From Litsea cubeba (Eukaryota; Streptophyta; Magnoliopsida; Laurales; Lauraceae): 64,000 nucleotides of DNA. Location of the stretch: assembly GCA_012931725.1 (NCBI GenBank), contig CM022950.1, forward strand, positions 57,860,254 to 57,924,253. The letters run 5' to 3'. This document shows positions 35,176 through 46,248 of the stretch, in pieces (position 1 is the first letter of the stretch; the number at the start of each line of letters is the position of its first letter). Position numbers and translations under genes: made by a program. The notes under the pieces were generated by a model. The model was given only the letters and a program-made list of their open reading frames with translations, was not told where the DNA came from and searched no databases.

Positions 35176-35935
35176 TAGGGGTAAAACGGGCCATGTAGGT
35201 GCTAGTTGCTCCTGAAAATTCACGGGCTATACTATGCTGTGCCAGGTCGGCTGGGGCTCAGGCCAACATGGCCCATGCCACGACTTATATCGTCATGCCT
35301 TGCTAGGTCATGGCACCCACGGGCCAGCCCATGCCCCTCCTCTCTTTTTTTTTTTAAATTTTTTATATAATTTGAAAGGAAATTTATGGGCTTTTTACGG
35401 TTTTCAATTTGAAATAAAATTGAAATTACTAAAATAAATGTAAAAACTTTGATGCTAATTTATAAATAAAAAATAAAAAATAAATTATTTTATATTTTTT
35501 GAAATAGAGTTTACAACAACTTTGATGATAATTTCCAACTTCAAATAGGTTTTACAAGTTTGATGATAATTCCAACTTTAAAGAAGTTATAAATAAAGGG
35601 AGGTGCTCCTATGAGAGACACTCTCACTAAGTTTATAAGAGATGGGTGGGGGCCCTCACTTCCATATCCACTTTCACCAATTTAAATGCAATAACTCCCA
35701 ATTTAAATGTGAGGGCCCCACCTATCTCTCACCAACTTGGTGAGAGTGTCTCTCACTAGAGCACCTCCCATAAATAAAAAATAGAAATTACAAGTATGAC
35801 AGTTTCTTAAAAATAAAGTTTACAACAACTATGACAATGATTTCTAATTTAAAATAAATTTTATAAATTATAGCTATGATAATTTAATCGTTCAGGCCAG
35901 GCAGGGCCGCGGCCGAGCACCGCGGCCTAACAAAA
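35176..35935. mobile_element. hAT-like GGGCC-rich fragment in block copy B
   Basis: It starts TAGGGGTAAAACGGGCCATG and has a CATGGCCC-rich body. GGCAGGGCCGCGGCC-type sequence occurs near 35900. The Mutator-type MITE at 35598 sits inside. The limits are approximate. Confidence 0.4.
35598..35769. mobile_element. Mutator-type MITE, copy 2, exact 9-bp TSD
   Basis: The ends GGGAGGTGCTCCTATGAGAG and CTCTCACTAGAGCACCTCCC are inverted. ATAAATAAA is duplicated exactly at 35589-35597 and 35770-35778. The 9-bp duplication identifies Mutator-like mobilisation for this family. Confidence 0.9.
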
Positions 35936-36444
35936 TTCAGCACACAACGTATCCGCAGATAAAATTATGATTTTGTTAAGAAATAGAAAGACTAAGAGAG
36001 AAGATTGGATAGAACTTTTCTATTATCTCATTATGTGTGTTTAAATACAAGGAGAGAAGCCCTATTTTTAAATAAAATAACTTTATAAGAGAATAACCCT
36101 AACTTAACCCTAACTCATCTTAAATCGACATCCACCCAAAATTCATATTTCATAACATATTTATTACTTATCTAAAAATATCTAAAACTATAGGGATGCC
36201 CGTACGGTCCACCACTTCGTCTAACTTTCAAATAACACATTTCTAGGTTTCCATGCCAATCCTTCAAAATAACAAAAATAACAAAAAAGGGCATACTATC
36301 CATCACTTTGGATGCGTTTCTTTACACTTTTCACGTCTATGCCCCCTCGCAGTTTCCAGGAACTTTCTTCGTCAACCCAAGTCGGCCGAAAGCACCACCA
36401 CCTACCAGAGAGACAGAGAGAGAGAGAGATTGCTGTCTTCTCTT

Positions 36445-37218
36445 TCAGCTTTGATTATGAGTCTGTAGCTCTTCTCCCCTCTCTAAATCGGTTTCTGTAA
36501 CAGAACTGTTATTGGGAGAGAAAGCCCCAGATTTTCTATCTCGACTTAAGATCCTCTTCAACGACAGAATCCGACTCGCAGGAGAACAAGAAGAAGACGA
36601 AGAAGAAGAAGACGCTGTTTCTTCATCAACCTGACAAGAGGAACAAAACCCAGAACTCGACCCGACCTCAGGGTCCCTTTCAACCCGATTTGCAGAAACA
36701 GAGATGGCTTGCTTTGGCGATTCGGGTATGACGGCAGCCCGACAAAGAGGGCAGGAGGAGTGGGAAAGGAACCACATATCAATACAATCGATGTGAAAGC
36801 TGTGATTGCATTTGGGAAGGAGACGGCCCTTGTCGTTCTCTTCGAACGCCGATAAGCAGACGGCGCATTCTAGCGGGGTCCAGTGGGTTTTGGAGGAGAA
36901 GACGAAGGTGGGGAGGGAAGCGAGGACGGAAGCGTCGAGGCCGGGGGCGGTGGTGGGGTTGGCCGGGCGGTGGTTGTGTGGGAGGAGGATGAGGAGGCGG
37001 GAGCGGTGGCGGCGTAGGCGGCGGAGGTTTTGGCGGCGCTGGCGGAGGAGGATGCAGCGGGCGTAGAGGTGGAGGGAGAGGATCATGAGGACGACGGAGA
37101 AGAGGATGACGATGGCCATGAGCATGATTCTGCCGCTCATAGCGTAGCTCTTTGCAGCCGGCGTATAGTCTTCTACCACCGGTTTTGGAATATGGTCACC
37201 GTTACGATCTCTTTCCAT
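36445..37218 (-). CDS. ATL-family RING-H2 E3 ubiquitin ligase
   Basis: A single intact exon of 257 codons. It would be a membrane-anchored E3 ligase that passes ubiquitin from an E2 to a substrate. A single hydrophobic helix lies at about residues 31-50, followed by a basic stretch (55-73). The ATL hallmark GLD is at 93-95. The RING-H2 finger has Cys118, Cys121, Cys137, His139, His142, Cys145, Cys156 and Cys159, with spacing C-x2-C-x15-C-x-H-x2-H-x2-C-x10-C-x2-C and the E2-contacting Trp149. The C-terminus has a poly-Ser tract (about 200-208) and ILSLKRILSRDR, seen in ATL proteins. The first ATG is used; no earlier in-frame ATG precedes it. Intronless structure is usual for ATL genes. A 3'-end copy lies at 32665-33148. 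The substrate is unknown. Confidence 0.95.
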   Translation of the reverse strand: MERDRNGDHIPKPVVEDYTPAAKSYAMSGRIMLMAIVILFSVVLMILSLHLYARCILLRQRRQNLRRLRRHRSRLLILLPHNHRPANPTTAPGLDASVLASLPTFVFSSKTHWTPLECAVCLSAFEENDKGRLLPKCNHSFHIDCIDMWFLSHSSCPLCRAAVIPESPKQAISVSANRVERDPEVGSSSGFCSSCQVDEETASSSSSSSSCSPASRILSLKRILSRDRKSGAFSPNNSSVTETDLERGEELQTHNQS

Positions 37219-38600
37219 TTCGGACTCTCCTTCTCTCTCTTCCCTTTCCCTTGTATCTATCTGCTCCTGAAGCAGTGGAAATGAAATGGGAAGGGATATA
37301 TGATTTAGATGAGAGTGGCAAAGGTTTTATTTAGGCAAATTGATAATATACCCCCTATATTTTTCTTTAATTTTAACTGCACCTCGATCAGGCACAACCC
37401 AAGCTCTTAACCTAATTGGAGTATAGTGGGTCTAAGTGGTTTACCATTTAAACCAAATCATTTATACTGGGAATTTCAAATAGTCCGCTTCTTGAAATGT
37501 CACTTTTGGAATTTCAAATAGTCCCCTTCTTGAAATGTCATTTTTTGAACATTTAAAATTCTATAAATTTAGGGAGATGGCATTTTAAGCATTATAAGTT
37601 CTTTCGGAAAACATTCTCCACATATAACAACCAAAAATTTATATCGTTCGTCAAAAGAGATTTCTTTCAATATTTATTAACTTTTGCAAAATAAAAAAAA
37701 TGAAACAATAAAAGTTACCTTAACTTACGTTTAGTTCAATAATGCAAAGCAACGTACGAAATATTTTATAACATGGTAAAGGAATTACATGTAAAGATAA
37801 TCTGAAAATAGTTTCTGAAAACAAACATTGTAGTACTAGATATATAAATCTATATAAATCTCATTTATATATCCCGGGCAAAAAAAAAAAAAAAAGGAAA
37901 TGCATCCAAGTGGTAATGTGAAACTTAAACCCCTTTAACTGATTATTTAACTAAGGTAAACAAAATAAAATTGAATGGGAGAAAGCAATAGCTGAAAAGA
38001 AAACATTTCTAAGCCATGCTGAAACAGTTGTCATAACACCGGTGTTATAAAAGGAGTAATTTTGTTTTTTAGGGTTTTATTTGTAAATGTAATAAAACAG
38101 AGGGGTGTAGGTACAAACTTGGCCTTTTCTTTATCAATTCGGAAGGTTCCTGGATGCCGTCATGCGATTTCTCGTTAGTTACCTCAGGTTCTTGGTTAGT
38201 GAGTTTGTCTTCCACAACTTCGTAGCGGATCAATCATCAATTATTGGCCAGCTAAAAGGTTTTCAAGCTAGTTTTGATTGTAACCTCTAATTTTGACTAT
38301 TAATTATAACTGCTCTATAACTCACTCATATTTTTCTCCCACTACTAATATGAAACCGCTCAAGAATTTATCCCACTTTTCACTCTTCTCAATAACGTCA
38401 TTTCCATCTTCAATCTCTTGTACCATTTCTCAACATATTCTCTCTTCCTTCTCACTTCAATTCTTTTACTTCATTTTACTCTGTGCTCTTGGATTCAGAA
38501 AAGATGTAACTCTATTCTTTTATGCTCTATCTATATTAAATCATTGTTAATATGTATTTGAAGATGATTTACGTGATTTGAATTTTTTTTTATTAATCTT
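37219..38600. other. Upstream flank of the ATL gene
   Basis: A CT-rich leader lies just upstream of the start (37225-37260). The rest is AT-rich with a short near-duplicate GAATTTCAAATAGTC...CTTGAAATGTCA pair at about 37470-37545. No other gene is seen. Confidence 0.5.
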
Positions 38601-38631
38601 TACACATATTGCTATAAATTTAATCGGTAAG

Positions 38632-38660
38632 CCTGTGCTTAGCACGGGTCATTGTGCTAG
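38632..38660 (+). mobile_element. Helitron 3' terminus (plus orientation)
   Basis: A hairpin CCTGTGC-TTA-GCACGGG is followed 8 bases later by terminal CTAG at 38657-38660 and then T. This is the Helitron 3' signature of hairpin plus CTRR with insertion at A^T. The 5' end could not be found. Confidence 0.7.
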
Positions 38661-40023
38661 TTATTTAGTAACCGTGTAATACTTTCTAAAACTCCATTGT
38701 AGCCTATGTACAGAAAATTCAGACTATTTAATATGGATGACATCCCCTCTATTGAAGTATGTGGGGGTGACGGTCCTCATTGAGGCTGGTCCCTTGTATT
38801 CATCACCGAGCCCCATTTTCAAATCATAACAGTTTAAAATAATTCAATTATGTTTATATTTTCTGACCAAATTTCACATTAAGGTCTGTTTGTGTTGAGG
38901 GAAGTTGCTTCGGAAAAGGAGATGACAATTTGGCGCCGCCTTCCTCGACCTGTTAAGTGAAAGTTTCCGTAATTTTTTGATTTTTGATGCCTTTTGAGTG
39001 TTCGTTTTTCCTTCCAACGAGGATTGAGTTTCCCAACTCACCGGCCGGAGAGGAAGTGCCACGGATTTTCTCTTCCACGGTGCTAGCTGCTCAAATCGCT
39101 CACTAAAGTGCAGAGAACTGGCCTTGTGGCTCTATAGTCTATACTAGTGTTCCAGTTTCTTCTTTATGTGAAAGAAGACGCACTGCATCCGACTATCCAG
39201 TTGTACTCGGAATTCTCTCTGTTGACTGTACAGTCAACATACAAGACGTCAAATTTTGAAAAGAAGTGCATTAATGAAACCATTTTTCTCCGAAATGTCC
39301 AAACATGTGTCCATCTCCAGCAGCATTGACTTAGCACAGTTTCGCAAGGCATGCTCTTGATTTGCCTCTCAAAATATATACCCTACCATTATTAGATCCG
39401 ACCAATATCTCACTTAAATTAGAGTTTGGGTCCTCACAATAAAAATATTTCATTTTTTAAATATTTTTTTAAGTGATAAACAAACTCAACTTCTATTAGA
39501 ATGTAATCTTGGAAGTGCCTTTTTTTTGTGTGGATGGTGGGGTACCAGGTATGGACCCCTCTAATCTCTCAAAAGCAAAATTCCATGATCACTAACAATC
39601 TGTCCGTCATTCCTAGGAAATGAAGTGCCTCTACCATTGAGTTATTCAGTACTTCAACCATAAAGAGCCTATTATTAGTTAATATTTTTCATAACTACGC
39701 CCCACTGAGAAGCCTGACAAAATTATGTTGTTGGTGATTCAAATTATTATATAATGAAAGAGATTGATTTCAATTATTGAAATCAGCTCCGACTGGTTTT
39801 GACCATCTCCCGTAATTTTGAATTCTCTTTTAATATTATTTAATCTAATTCAATTCAATATAATGTCATGTATTACTCACTCCCACCTCTCCCTCTTTCC
39901 AAACGACTATCTCTGTTTGTTTGGTCCCCTTCCAAGCTTGGTCTCCCTCGACACTTTATTTTTTCTTTCTTTGTTGTCATGATGTGGGTTTTAAATAACG
40001 GAATTTAGCAATAATTTTATCAA
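38661..40023. other. Intergenic, no gene seen
   Basis: Short ORFs only, none recognisable. Confidence 0.45.
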
Positions 40024-40720
40024 CTAGTACAATAACCCGTGCTAAGCACGGACATAACCCACATAGCTAGAGTCCCCACTCCATCTAATTAATTTTAATA
40101 ATTCTTTGATAAATAATTACGTATATTTATTTTGTGGTCTAGTGATTAGGTCCATTGTTTTAAATGGTAAGAGGATGTGAATTCAAATCTCACAAGTCAT
40201 ACATTTTAATCCTTTTTTTACCAAGGTTCAATAAAAATCCAAAGTAAAAAGAAATTCAATCAAAATTGAACCCAAAACCCTTCACTTTAATATAATTTTA
40301 TCAATGGGATGGCAAGTCAAACAAACCAAAATTTGAGCCTGTCCTAAACTCGGCTCGGGTTAAAGTCTAAAAACCTTGATCTATGACTACCATGAACCCA
40401 ACTAACTCACTACTAAACCTATCTCTAATTGGAAAATCTCATATTTTAAATTTCTTATAATTTTTCCATCTCAATATGTCATATTTCATGTTTCTAATAA
40501 AATCTTTAAATTTTCATATTTATTATTTATTTAAAATCTCAATTGTGTGATTTTTAAGAAAGCCTATAAATCTTTCTTGTGTGAGAAATACTTGTGTTTT
40601 AGATTTTATAAAATATAAACATATGAAATCAAAATTAAAATTTTTATTTATATCATAAAATTAAATGATATTTTTTGTATGACTTTTAATGCCCATGATA
40701 AACACGGGGCATTTTGCTAG
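40024..40720. mobile_element. Segment bounded by two outward-facing Helitron 3' termini
   Basis: The left end (minus orientation) is CTAG at 40024-40027 with the hairpin CCGTGC-TAA-GCACGG at 40037-40051. The right end (plus orientation) is CTAG at 40717-40720 preceded by an imperfect hairpin around 40692-40709. An A lies before the left end and a T after the right end, so the whole 697 bp could sit in one A^T site. The interior is AT-rich and non-coding. Confidence 0.6.
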
Positions 40721-41118
40721 TTTAGTACTGAAAGGACCCAAAGTGGAAAATTTGATATTAATATAATATCTGCTAGACTCTTTTTTTTTTTATCTAGGCC
40801 CAAATAAAACTTGAATATGATGCTTTGCTTCCATTGAAAATAAAACTGCATTGAATAGAAGAGGGCCGCGATCAGGGTCGTGACTATCGAATAGTTTCTT
40901 GGGTATTTCAAGCTATTAGATTTCTTTACCTTTCTTACTTTTTTCACTTATCTTCGAAGAGGATAGTGATTCCTTTTTATAAGAGTTTTCCCACAGGCCG
41001 GCCTGATGGGGACTGTTCATGGAATAATCGTTTCATTTGTTGGGACATCTCATATTCAAAAAAAAAAAAAACCTGAAATGTTAATTAATTTTCGGTCGCT
41101 TAATAGTAAGGCCTAAAG

Positions 41119-41355
41119 GTGTTGGGTGTTGATGACTGTCTATACCCGAGGGAAAGTATTGAAAAGTTTTTATGCGGGCTTTAGTAACGTCTCGATGTTT
41201 TAGTATGAATGGTTAGTTAAAAAAATTTAATATGGTATCAGAGGACTGCAGGTTTGAATCTCAGAGGAACAACTCAGCGTTAAAAAAATATTTATCACTG
41301 AAAATGCGCCGACAAAATTCCATATAAGGAGGAGCATTGAAGGGTGCTAGCGCTT
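41119..41355 (+). mobile_element. Degenerate TRIM-like element
   Basis: An LTR-like stretch sharing AACGTCTCGATGTTTTAGTAT and AATGGTTAG with the TRIM at 34362 is followed by TGGTATCAGAGG at about 41233 (primer site), then GGAGGAGCATTGAAGGGTGC as a polypurine tract plus the start of the second LTR. The second LTR is truncated. Confidence 0.7.
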
Positions 41356-41838
41356 ATGGTATTATATCCAGCTGATCACGAGTTTCCACGAAGAACGAAT
41401 CGGCTGTGGAGAAAAGAAAAAAAGTATGGCCAAAAGCAATAGTTAGCAGAGGAAATCTAATATAAAGAATGAATCCTATCTTGAGTAATGGCCACCATGG
41501 TGCCCACACACCCCAACATTCACGAACGACTTTCGGGCATTGAAGACTTGAATCTCTGGTCTCACACAGTTTAGTAGTTGTTTTCTCTTATATGGAAAAA
41601 AAGGTCTAAGAATAAACAATATCTCCACTTTCAACTCTATGGAGGTGTAGGTTGAGTGCTTGACACTTCCACTTGACAAGGATGGAAAACCAAATTGATT
41701 GAGTGGGCTGACAAAGATGGACAAGGAGCATATGAATAGATGGACAAGGAGCATATGAATATATTTTTTCTTTGATATGAGAGATCACATTCCACACCCT
41801 GATAATTATAAAATCTAGATTTAAGGTAAAATTAATAT

Positions 41839-42600
41839 CAGGGCCGGTTCTGAATTTTTCAAGGCCCAGAGTAAGCCTAAAAATTAGGCCTATGTATATA
41901 AACTCAGTGATGGCCTCATTCATTTTTCAACCAATATCTAACCTGTCAAAATTAACTAAAAATTTAACACTCAAAGCATATAAATTCAAACTTCAATATA
42001 TAAACATTCAAAATAAAAGGCTATAATGTATAAACAAGACAAATATTTGTAAGTTGTAATAATTCAATAGTTCCTTTACAAGACAAATATTTGTGATTTG
42101 TAAAAGGTTCAGATGATTAAATGGATTAAAGGTTCAGATGTTGATTAAGGGGCTCACAGAAGTTCAAAAAAATAAATCTACGGCTATAAGGTTTCATAAA
42201 CTTTTTATTTTAGTTCCAAATCAAGAGTAATATTGTTGCATTCAGGGTGGGCCATGGACTTTTTAAACAAAGCTAAATGCTAACTGGCCATCAAATTTTA
42301 AGTAGGCCCAATTATGATAAATCAAAATCAGTTAATTTTGCATATAACATTACACATTTTTCAGTACGCCTAATTATGAAAAAATAAAATTGTGTTGGAC
42401 AATGAATTGTGTAACAGTAAGCTGAGCATCAAATTTTTTCATTGGGCCTAATTATGAAAAATTAAAATTGAGCATACTCATCTAATAATTTTAATATTAA
42501 TTTTACTTTTCAGTGAATCTCGTCAATCTCATTTTTGGGCCCTCCTGAAAAATGGGCTTGGGGCGAGGGCACTTACAGCCCTCCTCCAGGGCCGGCCCTG
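41839..42600. mobile_element. Non-autonomous hAT element
   Basis: The termini CAGGGCCGG and CCGGCCCTG are exact inverted repeats. The flanks ATTAATAT and ATTAAAAC match at five of eight positions, as expected for an aged 8-bp duplication. The interior is AT-rich and non-coding. Confidence 0.75.
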
Positions 42601-43874
42601 ATTAAAACTAGTTGCTCCATAAGATTGATGTCATAGTCAAGCTTAGAAGAGTTAGTTGAAGGAGTAAAACTATATAGTGAAGTCTACCTATTAAAAATTC
42701 TATGTGTTCAAAATAAACACGGTCCTAAGACTACTAACATATGAAAATTCTAATTCCAGAAGAATTGGTCCGACTCGTAGTATTCATCGTTTGATTTATA
42801 ATTTATGAATATATATACAAGATTACAATAATACATTTTTTTAAACAAATTTCTGTTCTTATTGGGTTAAAATTGGGGAATACATTGAGAGATTTTTTTT
42901 TTTTTTTTACGATTTCTTTGAGTCAAAGATTAATAGGATCCGGACTCAATCCGGAAACCCTCTGCTTATTCACTTTGACACGAGTGTTTAACCTTTTGAG
43001 CACTATATATACTTCGTGGAAGTTTCGTTGTCTTAAAAGTTATAAAAGGGCACGCGGGACAGACTTTCGTTTACACTTTGGCCCCTTCATTTTTTGGTTT
43101 TTTCCAGGTCTTAGCTTCTCATTTACAATCTGCACCTCAGATGATCTTAGCTTCTCATGTTCATCCTTTTTAAGGACTACTAGCGCAAAGTCCCTTCCAA
43201 AGTTCCGATGCACGGTTTACTTCATATGCACGGTTTAATCTTATGCAAATCAAATAATTAAATAAATAAATAAATAATATGAATTGACTGAATGATAAAC
43301 TCATTTGTGTGATCTCAAAAAATATAAGTTCATATTATTACATAATTAACTAAAAAATACATAATAATGTTTGAGTTAAACTCTCGATAATGTTAGAAGC
43401 ACATTTAGATTTTTAGTGATTTTTAGTAAAATTGGAGGCGGTGTGATTGAATTGAATTACAAATACACATACGGGGCATATGTGAGAGAAATGGAGCTTC
43501 ACCAACATTAGACAGATGGAGGAGTTTGTGAGAGTGGGGCGAAAGAATCAAAGAGGTGTGGAGGAAGATGAGAGTTTATGATTATTCCGATACAACTTTA
43601 AGGGAATGACACGGGTTACAGAGTCCTAGTGGTTGAGAGAGAAGGGGATACCCATACAAATCCTTCCTGTTTAATAAGATAAATGGGGTTATAGTAAAGA
43701 TATGAAGAAAAAAACTTGTTTATTTTAGAATGGGGTGTTTCTAGGGAGAAGTAGATGAAAGTGTCCTTCCTCAAAGAGAACCGCTTTGCTGATGTGGCAT
43801 GTGGCGGATTAAGAATGAGCCTTTTTTGTTACAACCTATCTCAACTTTAAAGAGAAAGAATAGCTTATCTCAAT
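42601..43874. other. Intergenic, no gene seen
   Basis: A 121-codon plus-strand ORF at 42873 starts in a polyT run and has no recognisable domain; I do not call it a gene. Confidence 0.45.
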
Positions 43875-43888
43875 TTGTCAATACATGA

Positions 43889-44092
43889 GAACCGCTCCTT
43901 ACCCAATTGGTAAGGAGTGGCAGTTCTCACCTGACTATCCAAGGTTCGAGTCTTGGGCGCGCCACCTCTTTCCGCGTGTGCGGGCTTTCTTCCCTTGTGT
44001 GTGTGCTCCTTTCCTAGTGAGTTGTCTTCCTGTGTGTGTGGGGGCTCTCAATTGCATCCCAGGCCCCTCGGTTTACCAAAAGTAAAATAAAA
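43889..44092 (+). mobile_element. tRNA-derived SINE with 14-bp target duplication
   Basis: The head resembles a tRNA gene: an A-box-like TACCCAATTGGTAAGGAG and a B-box GGTTCGAGTCT (RNA polymerase III promoter). A unique body follows, then GGTTTACCAAAAGTAAAATAAAA as an A-rich tail. The flanks TTGTCAATACATGA (43875-43888) and TTGTCAACACATGA (44093-44106) match at 13 of 14 bases. Confidence 0.88.
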
Positions 44093-44217
44093 TTGTCAAC
44101 ACATGAATCATAAAACTAAAAACATATGAGAGCTAAAATGTAAGAAGATTAATGCTCTAGGGTATTTTCCTTAAAAATCAATCACATGAATTAATTTTCA
44201 TCAAAGTTTAATCATAT

Positions 44218-44336
44218 TATGAGAGTAAGGGTGGGGGGTCCTCACATCCATATCTAATGCCAACAGCTTAAATGCGAGGGACCCCACCGCTTACTCTCAT
44301 AGTACCATGAGAGTAACTCTCACAAGAGCATCTCCC
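44218..44336. mobile_element. Mutator-type MITE, copy 3, left end truncated
   Basis: The right arm ends GAGCATCTCCC, as in copies at 776 and 35598. The left side starts only at the inner TATGAGAGTAAGG, so the outer left arm is lost. Confidence 0.7.
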
Positions 44337-44445
44337 TATGTATTTACTCTATAATACAAGTGAATACATGTTTCGGCTTGAGTTGCTATCAGGCTTAGGC
44401 TCATGTATTTAGTTCATATAAGTCCGGTTAGATGTGCTATGATGG

Positions 44446-44827
44446 TAGGGATGTAAATGAGTACGTGCCTGATTCTCCAAAGGTTCCGACCCGCTAAAAA
44501 CCGGGTCTGGGTTCTTATTTAGGCCCGATAAATAAATGGTTCCGGGTCCGGTTCCACTTTGGTTCGAACCCGTGGACCCGAGACCCGATATATTACCTTA
44601 ATTTTCAAGAATCTCTCATAAAAATATAATTTTTTTAAATATCATTCTCTACCTAGACCGAACTTGGATCTGAACCCGTCCCATATATGGTTCTGGTTCT
44701 GGTTTCGAAGCCAAGAAACCGGTTCTGAAACGGTTCCAAGTCCGCATCCAGTCCCACCTTCTCCTTAACGGTTCCGGTTCCGAATCCACCATGGACCCGG
44801 ACCAGAAACAATCCATTTACGACCCTA
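44446..44827. mobile_element. hAT-type MITE, 382 bp
   Basis: The termini are TAGGGATGTAAATG and CATTTACGACCCTA. The flanks TATGATGG (44438-44445) and TATAATGG (44828-44835) match at 7 of 8. The GGTTCCGG-rich body is shared with 10815-11930. Confidence 0.82.
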
Positions 44828-44832
44828 TATAA

Positions 44833-45361
44833 TGGGGATGCAAATGGGTCGGTTCTAGGCCGAAATTATACTAGACCGGAAACTATTTCTATTTTAAATA
44901 TAATTGGTCCAATTCTAACTCAGAACCTTTATTTGTTGGTTGTAGACGAGGTTCGGCTTAGCTCCGATTTCGATTAGAGGATCGTGATCCATTCCCGAAA
45001 TCAGTTTTGACTTCTTCTTCTTCTTTTTTTTTGTTTAAAATAAATATATCATTCAACTTAGAATAGTGCATCATGTCAATAACCTCCAGCATTAAACATA
45101 AAAAAATATATCCAACCAAAGTTGATTTTGAGATACATTTTACAATATTAAAGACTCATATGCCGAGTCCTAGGCCCACGAGTCATAACCCATATGATTT
45201 AGAACCGAACATGTTTATCAATTGAAACTAAAATCGAATTTTAGAACTGAAGTTTTGTATGAATTAGAACTTAAAATAAATATCAAATCCGATTTTTAAT
45301 GGGTGGAATTTCCTTCAGATAATCAGAGAAATGGATGTCCGATCGATCCGTTTGCATCCAC
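44833..45361. mobile_element. Second hAT-like element abutting the first
   Basis: TGGGGATGCAAATGGGTCGG at the left is mirrored by GATCCGTTTGCATCCACAC at the right. The body is rich in GGTTC/GAACC like its neighbour. No clear target duplication. Confidence 0.55.
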
Positions 45362-45617
45362 ACGCTGTAACCTTAAACTAGCAGGGTTTGGAAATTGGTT
45401 ATGGTTCCCCATCAACAACTCGGATCCAGGTCTGGGTACGCTGTAGACCCTTCCCAAACCCGACCCATAGTCCTACTCATCCCTAAACCCAGATTTTTAA
45501 GGGTCGATCGGTTCGAACTATTTATTATGGACGTTAGTGGGAAGAAAGAAACAGCAGTACAGCACTTTTTCTTCTGCTGCTTCTTCAGTTCTTCTTGATA
45601 TAGTGACAGCCATTGCC

Positions 45618-45776
45618 ATGGCTATAGCAAAAACATCATCTCAAGAAATCTCATACAAACACCCAACATTTCCCATTTTGCCCCTCCCCCACCACTTCGG
45701 CGACTATGGATTTGACCCTCATATCCACAACTTTCAGGTACCCCTCTCTCTTCATTTTCTCCTCTCTCTCTTTTTC

Positions 45777-45833
<57 letters not shown>

Positions 45834-46248
45834 GGCCTCTTCAGAAGAACCAAGAAGGACCAAGAGAGAAACAAGGGTTTTAGGCGTTTTACATTCCAAG
45901 CAACAAAAACCCATTTCGAAGGAGGACTCAAATAAGAACAAGAAGAAGAAGAAAAGATGGTGGAAAAACGCCCTTCTCTTCTGGAAATGGAAGAGCAGTG
46001 AGGAAGAACAGCAGCCGCACGATATTCATCATCAAGGGGTCGAGTATCGACACATGTACAGGGTCGAACCCGGGTCGGAGACGCCGAGCAGGAGTGGCCG
46101 GTCCGGTTCGAAGCCGCTAGCAGGGTCGTTGACGCCGAGACGGAAAGGTGATGTGGAGACTCGGTATCTGAGCTTGAGAGAGTTGAATTTGAAACCACAG
46201 GAGCGTTGGATCTCAAACTCTTCAATGCCCATTTACATGGTTACTTGA
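45618..46248 (+). CDS. Plant-specific protein of unknown function, basic, two exons
   Basis: Exons 45618-45737 and 45835-46248, GT-AG, phase 0, give 177 residues. I recognise the pattern of a small uncharacterised plant family: an N-terminal block YKHPTFPILPLPHHFGDYGF, a Lys-rich segment followed by RWWKNALLFWKWK (about residues 74-86), and a C-terminus with YLSLRELN and SMPIYMVT. There is no signal peptide or membrane helix. The Lys/Trp block could bind membrane or nucleic acid, but that is a guess. The start was chosen because exon 1 then begins with conserved MAIAKTSSQE; an in-frame ATG 81 bp upstream lies before it. The 97-bp intron is almost entirely CT repeat. No frameshift is seen. The function is unknown. 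Confidence 0.85.
45775..45831 (+). repeat. (CT)n microsatellite forming the intron's pyrimidine tract
   Basis: About 26 CT units run to within three bases of the ACAG acceptor of the intron 45738-45834. Confidence 0.92.

Larger units (their letters stand above)
34255..36650. repeat. Right copy of the duplicated block (ATL block copy B)
   Basis: Direct repeat of 30505-33148. It contains insertions absent from copy A: the TRIM at 34362, a hAT-like stretch near 35176-35935 and the MITE at 35598. Confidence 0.8.

Noticed and set aside
43885..44085. Functional tRNA gene
   Set aside because: Box A and B are present, but the sequence does not fold into a full cloverleaf by eye and runs into a body with a tail and target duplications, so it is a SINE.
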